Assembly (NCBI RefSeq): GCF_900176505.1
Contig: NZ_FWYB01000001.1
Location: 942,000-1,005,999 of the forward strand
Length of the DNA: 64,000 nt
Origin: Pedobacter nyackensis
Lineage (GTDB): Bacteria > Bacteroidota > Bacteroidia > Sphingobacteriales > Sphingobacteriaceae
Direction of reading: 5' to 3'
Shown: positions 41,227 to 50,013 of the stretch, one piece after another
How positions within the stretch are numbered: the first letter of the stretch is position 1
Layout of the letters: each line of letters starts with the position of its first letter
Translations under genes and position numbers: made by a program
Notes under the pieces: generated by a model
What the model was told of the DNA's origin: nothing
The model's database searches: none
What the model saw: only the letters and a program-made list of their open reading frames with translations

Positions 41227-42144
41227 TTGAAAGCAGATCAGTTTAAAGAATTACTTGATAAGTACCTGACAGGAACAGCTACCGAAGAAGAAAGAAAAAT
41301 TATCGATTTATGGTACTCCTCCTATGGGGATGATGATTGCAAGGATTTGCCATTGGCCGCTGCTGCCGAAAATGAACCCCAGATAAAGCGATTAAATCTA
41401 AAACCATATTATAAGTACGCGGCCATTATTGCCATGCTTATTCCGGCTTTATTCTTTACACGTTCTATTTTCAAAAAAAGTGAAAAGACGAACATCATTG
41501 CCGAAATCTACGATACCTATAGCACTACGTCGGAATCAAAAAGAATAACATTATCTGATCGCTCCATTATACACTTAAGCCCAAATTCTGTATTGAAGGT
41601 AGCTTCATCGTTCGGGAAATCTCAGCAAAGGGAAGTTTATTTAGATGGCGGCGAAGCTTTTTTCGAGGTGACGAAAGATCCTGAGCATCCCTTTATCGTA
41701 CATGCAGGTCAAATCAATACCAAAGTTCTGGGGACAAAATTCGCAATAACCACAAGCGCAAAAGGTTTAACTGAAGTTAGCGTGAGCGAAGGTAAAGTCG
41801 CAGTTGGAGATAGTAAAAATACATTCGATGTGTTGCTGCCGGGTAAAAAACTGAGTTACCGCCCGGCAAATAACAAATGGAAGGTGGAAGATTTCGCAAC
41901 ACGCGACCATAATTTATGGGCCGGACAAACCATTAACCTGAACCACGCAAGCTTCAGGGAGTTGAAAAATCACATTAAAACCATTTATGGAGTAAGGATC
42001 TTTTCACGAAATCCTAAGACTGCGGCCTATACCTATAACATGAGGATTCGCAGTTCCAGATCATTGGATAAAACACTAAAAATTATATGCTCCATTCATG
42101 ATAACAAATACAGGAGGACAAGCAATGGAATAGAAATCTACTAA
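41227..42144 (+). CDS. FecR-family anti-sigma factor
   Basis: A 305-residue protein starting with TTG; the N-terminal L-L-D-K-Y-L-T-G-T-A-T-E-E-E family pattern confirms the start region. A cytoplasmic sigma-binding domain (1-65, W-Y-S-S-Y) is followed by one membrane helix (about 66-82), a FecR domain (about 100-195, with L-S-D-R-S-I-I-H-L-S-P-N-S and E-V-S-V-S-E-G-K-V-A-V) and a C-terminal DUF4974-like domain. It should hold the ECF sigma until the SusC receptor signals through its STN domain. Confidence 0.9.
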   Translation: MKADQFKELLDKYLTGTATEEERKIIDLWYSSYGDDDCKDLPLAAAAENEPQIKRLNLKPYYKYAAIIAMLIPALFFTRSIFKKSEKTNIIAEIYDTYSTTSESKRITLSDRSIIHLSPNSVLKVASSFGKSQQREVYLDGGEAFFEVTKDPEHPFIVHAGQINTKVLGTKFAITTSAKGLTEVSVSEGKVAVGDSKNTFDVLLPGKKLSYRPANNKWKVEDFATRDHNLWAGQTINLNHASFRELKNHIKTIYGVRIFSRNPKTAAYTYNMRIRSSRSLDKTLKIICSIHDNKYRRTSNGIEIY

Positions 42145-42254
42145 ATAAAAAAACCGGATCTGAAGCAGACCCGGCAATACTTTCAACAGAAGCAGCTTGA
42201 GACCCTCTACTGTTGGATTATAAATAAATCTTGTTTATCAATAATATCAAATAT

Positions 42255-45200
42255 ATGAAATGTTTTTTACTGCTATTGCAGAAAATTATGAGTTACACAT
42301 TGCTTATTTCCACCATTATGATCGCGGGCTCGCAAATGCTTTTTGCCGGCAATTCTAATGGACAGATACTCAATAAAAAGGTAAGTATTTCTTTTGAGAA
42401 TGAGAATCTAATGAATGCTATCGAAAAGTTGGAAGACAAAAGTGGGATCGACTTTGCCTATGATCCGGCAGCGCTAAAACTTAAAAAATTCAATACCGAA
42501 ACCAGACACTTCAGTGATGAGAAGATTGAAGTTATCCTGAAGAACATCCTGGCGCAAACCAATGTTTCATTCAAAGAAGATGTTCAGGGAATTATTACAC
42601 TGGTGAAAAATCAGGAACCTGGCAAAATCAGCGGAAAAATTGTTGATGAAAAGGGTGTAGGCCTTCCCGGGGCAAGCATTAAAATTATAGAACTGAATAG
42701 AGGAGCGCAGAGTAACGATGATGGTACTTATAGCATCAGCGCTCCCGCAGGCGTTTATACCTTGAGCATCAGTTATATTTCCTTCAACAGCGCCACTCAA
42801 ACAAAGGTTGTGGTTAAGGCCGGACAAACCACCCCACTTAATGTGTCGCTTACTGCCCAGTCTGGTACACTAAATGAAGTACTGGTAGTTGGTTATGGAA
42901 GTCAGAAAAGAGAAAACCTGACAGGTGCAGTCGACCAGGTTACCGCTAAAGTTTTCGAGAACCGCTCAGTTCCCAATCTGGCACAAGGACTACAAGGGCT
43001 TATTCCCAATTTGAACTTAAGTATGGGCGATGGTAAGCCCATCCAATCTCCTGGTTTTAATGTTAGAGGAACCACTTCAATCGGTCAGGGTGGTAATGCA
43101 CTTGTATTAATTGATGGAGTAGAAGGCGACCCTTCCAGAATAAATCCTAACGATGTGGCTAGTGTTACCGTTTTAAAGGATGCAGCATCTGCATCTATCT
43201 ATGGTGCCAGGGGTGCTTTTGGTGTTGTCCTGATTACAACTAAAAACCCGGTTAAGGAAAGGACTTCAATCAATTATAGTATTGCCAGATCTCTTAAAAA
43301 GCCAACCGCAGTTCCAGATTACGTAACTGATGGCTATACCTTTGCTAAGATGTTCAATGAGGCCTGGTCTGCATGGAATGATTATTCTCAGACACCACAG
43401 AACGTAAACAAAACTGTGAAATTCTCCCCAGCTTACCTGGAGGAATTTAAACGCAGGTCTGAAAACCCGGGTTTGCCAAGAGTAGAAGTAAATGCTGCCG
43501 GCGAATATGTTTATTACGATAGCACAGATTGGTACAAAGAACTGTATAAAGATCATAATGATGCTACCGAGCAAAACGTTTCCCTATCAGGGGGGAGTGG
43601 TAAGACTGATTTTTATGTTTCAGCAAGGTCTTTCGCCCAGTCTGGATTGTTCCGCTACAACTCTGATGACTTCCAATCTTATAACATCAGAGCAAAAGGA
43701 TCTATCGAATTGTATCCCTGGTTAAAGGTTTACAATAATGCAGATTATTCGACTTCCAAATACCATAACCCATTGAACGTAGGTGAAGGTGGCGGAATCT
43801 GGAGAAATATTGCCGATGAAGGGCACAATATGGCTCCAATGTTTAATCCGGATGGAACCCTGAGTTATTCAGCAGCCTATACCGTTGGTGATTTTGTATA
43901 TGGAAAGAACGGTATTGATATGTACAAAAAGGTTTTCCGCAACACAACCGGATTTAGTTCAAACTTTTTCGGCGATAAGTTCAGAGTAAAGGGAGATCTT
44001 ACTTTTCAAAATACCAATAATGATGAAAGCCGAATCCGTGTTCCCGTTCCTTACAGCAGAAAGCCCGGAGTGATTGAGTATGTCGGCACTAATTATAACG
44101 ATATCCAGCAACTGGAACGAACTACGCAGTATTTAGCGACTAATATTTACGCTGAATATGAACCCCGTTTAAGTAAAAACCATTTCCTGAAAGTGTTAGC
44201 AGGTTACAACTATGAGGAAAGTAATTATAAACGTATCGAAGCTGTGCGAAACGGATTGATTTCTGAAGATGCAAAGGATATTAATCTGGCCCTGGGCCAA
44301 TCTATTACTACCAGTGGTGGTTACGATAAATGGGCTATTTTAGGTGGTTTCTATCGTTTGAACTACGCTTATAAAGACCGTTACCTGGCGGAGTTTAACG
44401 GCCGTTACGATGGTTCTTCTAAATTTCCTGCTGATCAGCGCTATGCTTTCTTCCCTTCAGTTTCTGCAGGTTGGAGAGTGAGTAAAGAACCTTTCTGGAA
44501 CATCAGCCCCAATGCAATCACAGACCTGAAAATCAGAGGATCTTATGGCTCACTGGGAAATGGAAATATTTCCTCTTATGCTTTCTTCGAGAAAATGGGT
44601 TTTTCGCAATCAGACCGTATCCTGAATGGCGTTCGTCCACAGGAGACAAGTCAGCCGGGAGTTTTACCTGACGGCTTAACCTGGGAAACTTCAACTACCC
44701 AGAATCTAGGTTTGGATATTGCCTTCCTGAATAACAGACTGAATTTTAGTGGAGATGCTTATATCCGTAAAACCACTGATATGTTTACCGTAGGAATGAC
44801 CCTTCCTGCAGTTTTTGGTACCGGAGTTCCTAAAGGTAATTACGCAGATCTGAAAACTCAAGGTTGGGAAGCTACACTTTCCTGGAATGACAAAGTAGAT
44901 GTGGCTGCGAAACCTTTAAGCTATAATGTGCGCTTAACCCTGGCCGATTATACCGCAAAGATCCTTAAATTCAATAACCCTGAGCAGAAACTTAGTGATT
45001 ATTATGCCGGACAAACTGTAGGTGAAATCTGGGGTTTTGTAACCGATGGTTATTATACCTCAATGGCAGATATTGCAAATTCACCGAAACAGACGCTTTA
45101 TAAATCATCTAATACGGGTAAAAGCTTACCAGGAGATATCAAATTCAAAGATCTTAATGGCGATGGAGAAATCACCAATGGAAACAATATGGTAGGGTCT

Positions 45201-45776
45201 CCTGGCGATAGAAAAGTTATTGGTAATTCTACACCACGCTATACTTATGGAGTACAATTAGGTGCTGAATGGAATGGCTTTTACTTTAGTACTTATTTTC
45301 AGGGTGTAGGTAAGATGGATTGGTATCCCGGTTCAGAGAATGGAACTTTCTGGGGACAATATAACCGACCGTACGGTAAAGTGCCAAAATCACAATTAGG
45401 AAATATCTGGTCTGAAGAAAATCCAAATGCTTATTTCCCAAGATATAGAGGGTATTCTGCACAAAACGGATCAGCAACCTTAACTCAGGTTCAAACTAAA
45501 TACCTTCAGAATGTAGCTTATATCAGATTGAAGAACCTTCAGATAGGATATAATCTTCCGCAGACCTTCATAAAGAAAATAGGATTGAGTAATATGAGAA
45601 TTTTTGGTACAGGTGAAAACCTGTGGTCATGGTCGCCACTTTATAAGGTTACCAAAGATCTTGATATCGAAAGTATTGGTGGCTCAGACCGTGTGTTAAC
45701 CGATGGCGGAAATGGTAATGGTAACAATTATCCAATATTAAAAAGTTTCACTTTAGGCTTATCAGCTACATTTTAA
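42255..45776 (+). CDS. SusC/RagA-family TonB-linked outer-membrane receptor
   Basis: About 1173 residues from the ATG at 42255 (8 more codons are open). After a signal peptide come an STN secretin-like signalling domain (about 40-108, V-S-I-S-F-E-N-E-N-L), a carboxypeptidase-regulatory-like domain (about 115-200), then the plug (V-L-V-V-G-Y-G-S-Q-K-R-E-N-L-T-G-A-V; V-L-K-D-A-A-S-A-S-I-Y-G-A-R-G-A-F-G-V-V) and a large barrel. The STN domain marks it as a receptor that signals to the FecR/sigma pair upstream. With SusD it forms the importer of the locus. Confidence 0.94.
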   Translation: MKCFLLLLQKIMSYTLLISTIMIAGSQMLFAGNSNGQILNKKVSISFENENLMNAIEKLEDKSGIDFAYDPAALKLKKFNTETRHFSDEKIEVILKNILAQTNVSFKEDVQGIITLVKNQEPGKISGKIVDEKGVGLPGASIKIIELNRGAQSNDDGTYSISAPAGVYTLSISYISFNSATQTKVVVKAGQTTPLNVSLTAQSGTLNEVLVVGYGSQKRENLTGAVDQVTAKVFENRSVPNLAQGLQGLIPNLNLSMGDGKPIQSPGFNVRGTTSIGQGGNALVLIDGVEGDPSRINPNDVASVTVLKDAASASIYGARGAFGVVLITTKNPVKERTSINYSIARSLKKPTAVPDYVTDGYTFAKMFNEAWSAWNDYSQTPQNVNKTVKFSPAYLEEFKRRSENPGLPRVEVNAAGEYVYYDSTDWYKELYKDHNDATEQNVSLSGGSGKTDFYVSARSFAQSGLFRYNSDDFQSYNIRAKGSIELYPWLKVYNNADYSTSKYHNPLNVGEGGGIWRNIADEGHNMAPMFNPDGTLSYSAAYTVGDFVYGKNGIDMYKKVFRNTTGFSSNFFGDKFRVKGDLTFQNTNNDESRIRVPVPYSRKPGVIEYVGTNYNDIQQLERTTQYLATNIYAEYEPRLSKNHFLKVLAGYNYEESNYKRIEAVRNGLISEDAKDINLALGQSITTSGGYDKWAILGGFYRLNYAYKDRYLAEFNGRYDGSSKFPADQRYAFFPSVSAGWRVSKEPFWNISPNAITDLKIRGSYGSLGNGNISSYAFFEKMGFSQSDRILNGVRPQETSQPGVLPDGLTWETSTTQNLGLDIAFLNNRLNFSGDAYIRKTTDMFTVGMTLPAVFGTGVPKGNYADLKTQGWEATLSWNDKVDVAAKPLSYNVRLTLADYTAKILKFNNPEQKLSDYYAGQTVGEIWGFVTDGYYTSMADIANSPKQTLYKSSNTGKSLPGDIKFKDLNGDGEITNGNNMVGSPGDRKVIGNSTPRYTYGVQLGAEWNGFYFSTYFQGVGKMDWYPGSENGTFWGQYNRPYGKVPKSQLGNIWSEENPNAYFPRYRGYSAQNGSATLTQVQTKYLQNVAYIRLKNLQIGYNLPQTFIKKIGLSNMRIFGTGENLWSWSPLYKVTKDLDIESIGGSDRVLTDGGNGNGNNYPILKSFTLGLSATF

Positions 45777-45788
45777 TGATCCAGAAAA

Positions 45789-47585
45789 ATGAAACGTATT
45801 TTATTTAAAACAGACATGAAGAAAATCTTAATATGGGCTATTCCTGCAGCAATAATTTTTGCAGGCTGTAAAAAACTAGACCAGGCACCTCAGGATACAG
45901 GAACTAAAGAAGCCGTTTTTGGTAACGAGAAAGGACTTGAACATTATGCAAATTCTTTTTACAAATTGTTACCTAATGCGAGCGATGCACATAAAGGTGA
46001 TGCAATGTCAGACTATGCAGCAAGAAGTCAGGCACCGGATTTCTTAATTGAAGGAGCCTTTGGTCCGCGTCAAAGCAATGGCTGGGACTGGAATGGTTTA
46101 AGGAATATCAATTACTTCCTCGAGAACAATAACAATCCTAAAGTGCCGGCAGGAGTAAGGCTACAATATACCGCCCTGGCCAGATTCTTTCGCGCTTACT
46201 TTTATTATAACAAGGTAAAACGCTTTGGTGATGTGCCTTGGATCAATAAAACCTATAAAGTTGATGATCCTGATCTTTATAAAGGCCGAGACAAAAGAAG
46301 TTTAGTAATGGATTCGGTACTGGCTGACTTGAATTTTGCTTGTACTTACATCACTAAAACTACTGATAACTCCCGTTCATTAATTACTAAATATGTGGCT
46401 TTAGGTTTCAAATCAAGAGTATGTTTGTATGAAGGTACTTACAGGAAGTACCATGATGAAGCCGGATTAGCGGCATCTTCTGCACAATGGTTACAGGAAG
46501 CAGTCAGCGCTGCGGATAAAGTGATGAAAGAAGGTGGATTTGCACTGAATACTGCTGGTGGAGATCTGGCTTACAGAAACCTGTTTATCAGCACTGGGCC
46601 CGTGGCTACAGAAGTGATGTTAGCCTCAGTAGTGGATGCCAACCTTGCCGTTTATAACGATGCAAACTGGTGGTGGACAAGTGCTACCTATGGATCAAGA
46701 ATCAGTTTTACAAGAACCTTCGTGAACACCTACCTGAATATCGATGGAACTCCATTTACCAGCACAGCCGGTTATCAGACGATGCCATTTAAGGATGAGG
46801 TTAAAAACAGAGATAAACGGTTACAACAGACCATCAGAATGGGTGATTACAAAAGGATAAATGGTGGTACACCAGAAGCTGCTCCTCCAATATTCTCTTA
46901 TACCTACACCGGTTATCAGCCAATAAAATGGGTTTTAGATGATACCCGCTATGATGGAGGTGGACAGAATATCAATTCCATTTCTCTGATGCGCTATGCT
47001 GAAGTTTTATTGAATTATGCTGAAGCAAAAGCTGAACTTGGATCTTTTACAGATACCGACTGGGCTAAAACGATTGGCGAGCTGCGCAGAAGAGCTGGCA
47101 TTACAGGTGGCTTAACCAGCAAACCTGTAGTAGCAGATGCTTATATGCAGAGCAACTATTTTCCGGAGATTGCTGATGCCTCCTTATTGGAAATCAGAAG
47201 AGAACGCGGTATTGAACTTGCTTTAGAAGGCCTACGTTTTGATGATGTCGTAAGGTGGAAAAAAGGAGAGCTGATGACCAAAGTCTGGAATGGATTCTAT
47301 GTACCCGCACTAGATGTACTGATGGATTTAAATGAAGATAATAAACCGGATGTTTGCTTCTATCAGGTGATGCCTGCAAACCCGGTTAAAGGCGTAACTT
47401 ATATCAATGTGGCACCAACCTTAAACGGCGGACCAAATCCTCAGCGCCTTTCTAATGGTACTTCAGGAGAATTGACCTGGCTTACTGGTACAACGAGGGT
47501 ATTTAAGGATAAAAACTATCTTTACCCTATACCTGAAACAGACAGATTGCTGAATCCTAAATTGGGACAAAACCCTGGATGGTAA
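45789..47585 (+). CDS. SusD/RagB-family surface lipoprotein
   Basis: Up to 598 residues; a second in-frame ATG at 45816 is an equally good start. The lipobox F-A-G-C lies at 24-27, so the protein is surface-anchored. The TPR-containing SusD fold is shown by R-L-Q-Y-T-A-L-A-R-F-F-R-A-Y-F-Y-Y and, near the C terminus, L-L-E-I-R-R-E-R-G-I-E-L-A-L-E-G-L-R-F-D-D-V-V-R-W-K. It caps the SusC barrel and binds the substrate. It begins 12 bases after susC. Confidence 0.93.
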   Translation: MKRILFKTDMKKILIWAIPAAIIFAGCKKLDQAPQDTGTKEAVFGNEKGLEHYANSFYKLLPNASDAHKGDAMSDYAARSQAPDFLIEGAFGPRQSNGWDWNGLRNINYFLENNNNPKVPAGVRLQYTALARFFRAYFYYNKVKRFGDVPWINKTYKVDDPDLYKGRDKRSLVMDSVLADLNFACTYITKTTDNSRSLITKYVALGFKSRVCLYEGTYRKYHDEAGLAASSAQWLQEAVSAADKVMKEGGFALNTAGGDLAYRNLFISTGPVATEVMLASVVDANLAVYNDANWWWTSATYGSRISFTRTFVNTYLNIDGTPFTSTAGYQTMPFKDEVKNRDKRLQQTIRMGDYKRINGGTPEAAPPIFSYTYTGYQPIKWVLDDTRYDGGGQNINSISLMRYAEVLLNYAEAKAELGSFTDTDWAKTIGELRRRAGITGGLTSKPVVADAYMQSNYFPEIADASLLEIRRERGIELALEGLRFDDVVRWKKGELMTKVWNGFYVPALDVLMDLNEDNKPDVCFYQVMPANPVKGVTYINVAPTLNGGPNPQRLSNGTSGELTWLTGTTRVFKDKNYLYPIPETDRLLNPKLGQNPGW

Positions 47586-47623
47586 CATTAACAAAATTTA
47601 AACATACAAACACCCAATATAAA

Positions 47624-48466
47624 ATGAAAATTAAACACCTATTTTTTGCAGTGCTACTCATGGCAGGAAGCCTTAGCACGTTTGCTCAAAATTACACCGT
47701 AGGATCTTTTAATGTACGCTATGATAACGATGGGGATGTAGGTAACCGTTGGGAACAACGAGCCCCGGTAAGTGCCAACCTGATCCGCTTTCATCAGTTC
47801 GATGTTTTTGGAATACAGGAAGGATTAAAAAATCAGGTAGATGATCTTAACCGCTTGCTTCCTGAATTTGAAAACTATGGCGTTGGTCGTAATGATGGCA
47901 GGATTAGTGGCGAGCATTCAAGTGTTTTTTATCGTAAGGACAAATTTAAACTGTTGAATAAAGGGGATTTCTGGCTTTCCGAAACTCCTGAGAAACCAGG
48001 ATTAGGTTGGGATGCTACCTGCTGTAACAGAATTTGCAGCTGGGTTCAATTGCAGGATGTTAAAACTGGTAAGAAGTTCTACTTCTTCAATGCGCATTTC
48101 GATCATCAAGGGAAAATTGCTCGTTTAGAGAGTGGAAAACTGATTGCAAAAAAGATCAGGGAAATTGCGGGTAAAACGCCGGCAGTGTTCACGGGAGACT
48201 TAAATGGTGGACAAAAAAGTGATTGTTACCTGACCCTGGCAAACTCAGGATTATTAACAGATACCTATACGCAGGTAAAATATCCTTATGCAAATAACTC
48301 TTCCTTTAATGCCTGGGGGAAAGATGTAAAAGGCTATGAAATCATCGATCACGTTTTCGTAACCAAAGGTTTTGAAGCTAAAAGATGGGGGATCTTAACT
48401 GATACCTATCATGGTAAATTTGTTTCTGATCACTTCCCTATATTGGTTGATGTAGAATTGAAATAG
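47624..48466 (+). CDS. exported endonuclease/exonuclease/phosphatase-family protein
   Basis: About 280 residues from the ATG at 47624, where a signal peptide starts (ending T-F-A-Q). The frame opens 15 codons earlier and overlaps the susD stop. The EEP fold shows S-F-N-V-R-Y, the metal-binding E in G-I-Q-E-G, N-A-H-F-D-H-Q-G, F-T-G-D-L-N-G-G and the catalytic S-D-H-F-P-I. Members include DNases, phosphodiesterases and inositol or sphingomyelin phosphatases. As the only enzyme in the SusC/D locus, it probably prepares a phosphorylated substrate for uptake. Confidence 0.88.
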   Translation: MKIKHLFFAVLLMAGSLSTFAQNYTVGSFNVRYDNDGDVGNRWEQRAPVSANLIRFHQFDVFGIQEGLKNQVDDLNRLLPEFENYGVGRNDGRISGEHSSVFYRKDKFKLLNKGDFWLSETPEKPGLGWDATCCNRICSWVQLQDVKTGKKFYFFNAHFDHQGKIARLESGKLIAKKIREIAGKTPAVFTGDLNGGQKSDCYLTLANSGLLTDTYTQVKYPYANNSSFNAWGKDVKGYEIIDHVFVTKGFEAKRWGILTDTYHGKFVSDHFPILVDVELK

Positions 48467-48480
48467 GATACCATTTGAAA

Positions 48481-48521
48481 TTATACAAGAAAAGCCTCTT
48501 TTGGAGGCTTTTCTTGTATAA
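48481..48521. terminator. bidirectional intrinsic terminator
   Basis: An 18-bp perfect stem (TTATACAAGAAAAGCCTC and its complement) with loop TTTTG, between the EEP gene and the convergent receiver gene. Confidence 0.88.
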
Positions 48522-48528
48522 TTTTCTT

Positions 48529-48933
48529 TTAAAAGTACTTCTTCAAAAGCTCTTCCAGCTCCTTCAGGATAAGTGGCTTTTTTAACAACTTAATCACATG
48601 TAAACTGGCTTCAGCTCTCTTAATATCTCCAAAATCAAGCGTAGAAGAAAGCATAGCAATTAAGCAATGATCCGTTAAACGATTTGGTAAATTCTTATAT
48701 AAATCCAAAAATTCAAAGCCGTCCATATCCGGCATTTGTATATCAAGCAAAATAAAATCCGGTAATTTACCTCCATCATTCAGGGTCTTTTTTAAATAGG
48801 CAAGTGCCTCTTCACCCGATAGACAGGTAATGATCTCATCAAACAGGTTTGATATTTTTATGATTTTTGAGTTAATCTTCAGATCAACAATATTATCATC
48901 AATTAATAAAACTGTTCTGTTGTTATTTGACAT
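48529..48933 (-). CDS. single-domain response regulator
   Basis: A 134-residue CheY-like receiver: D12-D13, phosphoacceptor D64 in L-L-D-I-Q-M-P-D-M-D-G, a switch Ser in M-L-S-S-T, and K-K-P-L near the end. There is no output domain. It is the last gene of the five-gene minus-strand operon and overlaps the receiver-kinase gene by 11 bases, so it is the probable phosphate acceptor from one or both kinases of the operon. Confidence 0.9.
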   Translation of the reverse strand: MSNNNRTVLLIDDNIVDLKINSKIIKISNLFDEIITCLSGEEALAYLKKTLNDGGKLPDFILLDIQMPDMDGFEFLDLYKNLPNRLTDHCLIAMLSSTLDFGDIKRAEASLHVIKLLKKPLILKELEELLKKYF

Positions 48934-50002
48934 TTGGGATGATTATTTTAAATGTAGTACCCTCAATCTGATCAGAACTGACGGTGATTTTTCCATTAAT
49001 CTTATTTAATGCCTCTTTGACGATAAATAAACCTAATCCGCTACCCTGGTTTACTTTGCTTTTGAAGAATTGGGCGAATATCTTTTCTAAATGCTCATTC
49101 AAAATACCCATGCCGTTGTCGTTAATGGTAATTTCTACAGCCTCTCTTCTAACCACAGCGTTTACATTAACCCGCTTATTGGTCTCCGTTTCCTTCTGAT
49201 ATTTTATCGCATTCGAAATCAGATTGCCCAGAATTACTTCTATTCTGAAAGCATCACCATAGAATGGTTCCTTTTGATCAACATTAACCGTAAAAGTAGT
49301 TTCCTTATCAGAATAGGTATGTAAATCGATGAGATCAGCGATCAGCGAATGGAAATCCACAGCGGTATTCTCGGAAACTATTTTATTGTTCTTGTAATAC
49401 TGTAAGGTCTTCTGTATATAGTAATCCAATTTGTTGGAACAGGTTTCAATCAACCCCCAGTATTCTCCGCTGGAGTTGTAAAGACCTTCCATTTTTACCA
49501 GATTTACAATACCCATCGCCGATACAAGGGGAGCCCTCAACTCATGCGAAATGCTATAAATAAAGCGGTTTAGTTCATCGTTGGTCTTTTCCAGTTCGAT
49601 TACCTTGTTCCTGAGGTCAATCTTCGCTTTATATGCATCGTAAGCATTTTTGATGGAATTGTGCAACTCCAGATCATTCCATGGTTTAGTAATGTACCTG
49701 TAAATATCACCATGGTTAATCGCGTCAGCAAGTGCCTCAATGTCTGTATAACCGGTTAATAATATCCTAACAGGATCAGGATAAGTATCGGTAATACTTT
49801 TAAAAAATTCAACACCCGTTGTCCCTGGCATTTTTTGATCGGCCAGAATAACCTGTATAGGAATATTTTGTAATACTTTTAAACCTTCAGCAGCTGATAT
49901 GGCCGTATATATTTCATACTGTCGCCTGAAACTGGCTTTAAAAGCTTGTAGATTATTCTCTTCGTCATCAATATATAGAACTCTTACATTGGGTGCACTC
50001 AT
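48923..50002 (-). CDS. receiver-histidine kinase hybrid
   Basis: A 359-residue soluble protein. The N-terminal receiver (1-120) has D55 in L-A-D-Q-K-M-P-G-T-T-G-V-E-F-F and the sequence Y-R-Y-I-T-K-P-W, the RpfG-like type. A coiled coil leads to HisKA with H153 in S-I-S-H-E-L-R-A-P, and a HATPase with N-L-I-S-N-A-I-K-Y, D-N-G-M-G-I and G-S-G-L-G-L-F-I. Its receiver closely resembles the divergent one at 55.3 kb. It lies 11 bases after the 7TM kinase and is probably phosphorylated by it. Confidence 0.9.
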   Translation of the reverse strand: MSAPNVRVLYIDDEENNLQAFKASFRRQYEIYTAISAAEGLKVLQNIPIQVILADQKMPGTTGVEFFKSITDTYPDPVRILLTGYTDIEALADAINHGDIYRYITKPWNDLELHNSIKNAYDAYKAKIDLRNKVIELEKTNDELNRFIYSISHELRAPLVSAMGIVNLVKMEGLYNSSGEYWGLIETCSNKLDYYIQKTLQYYKNNKIVSENTAVDFHSLIADLIDLHTYSDKETTFTVNVDQKEPFYGDAFRIEVILGNLISNAIKYQKETETNKRVNVNAVVRREAVEITINDNGMGILNEHLEKIFAQFFKSKVNQGSGLGLFIVKEALNKINGKITVSSDQIEGTTFKIIIPNVK

Positions 50003-50013
50003 AATATGCTTTC

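Noticed and set aside
42156..42176. CCGG...CCGG hairpin between fecR and susC as a terminator
   Set aside because: The stem is only four pairs and lacks a T-tract; not strong enough to list.
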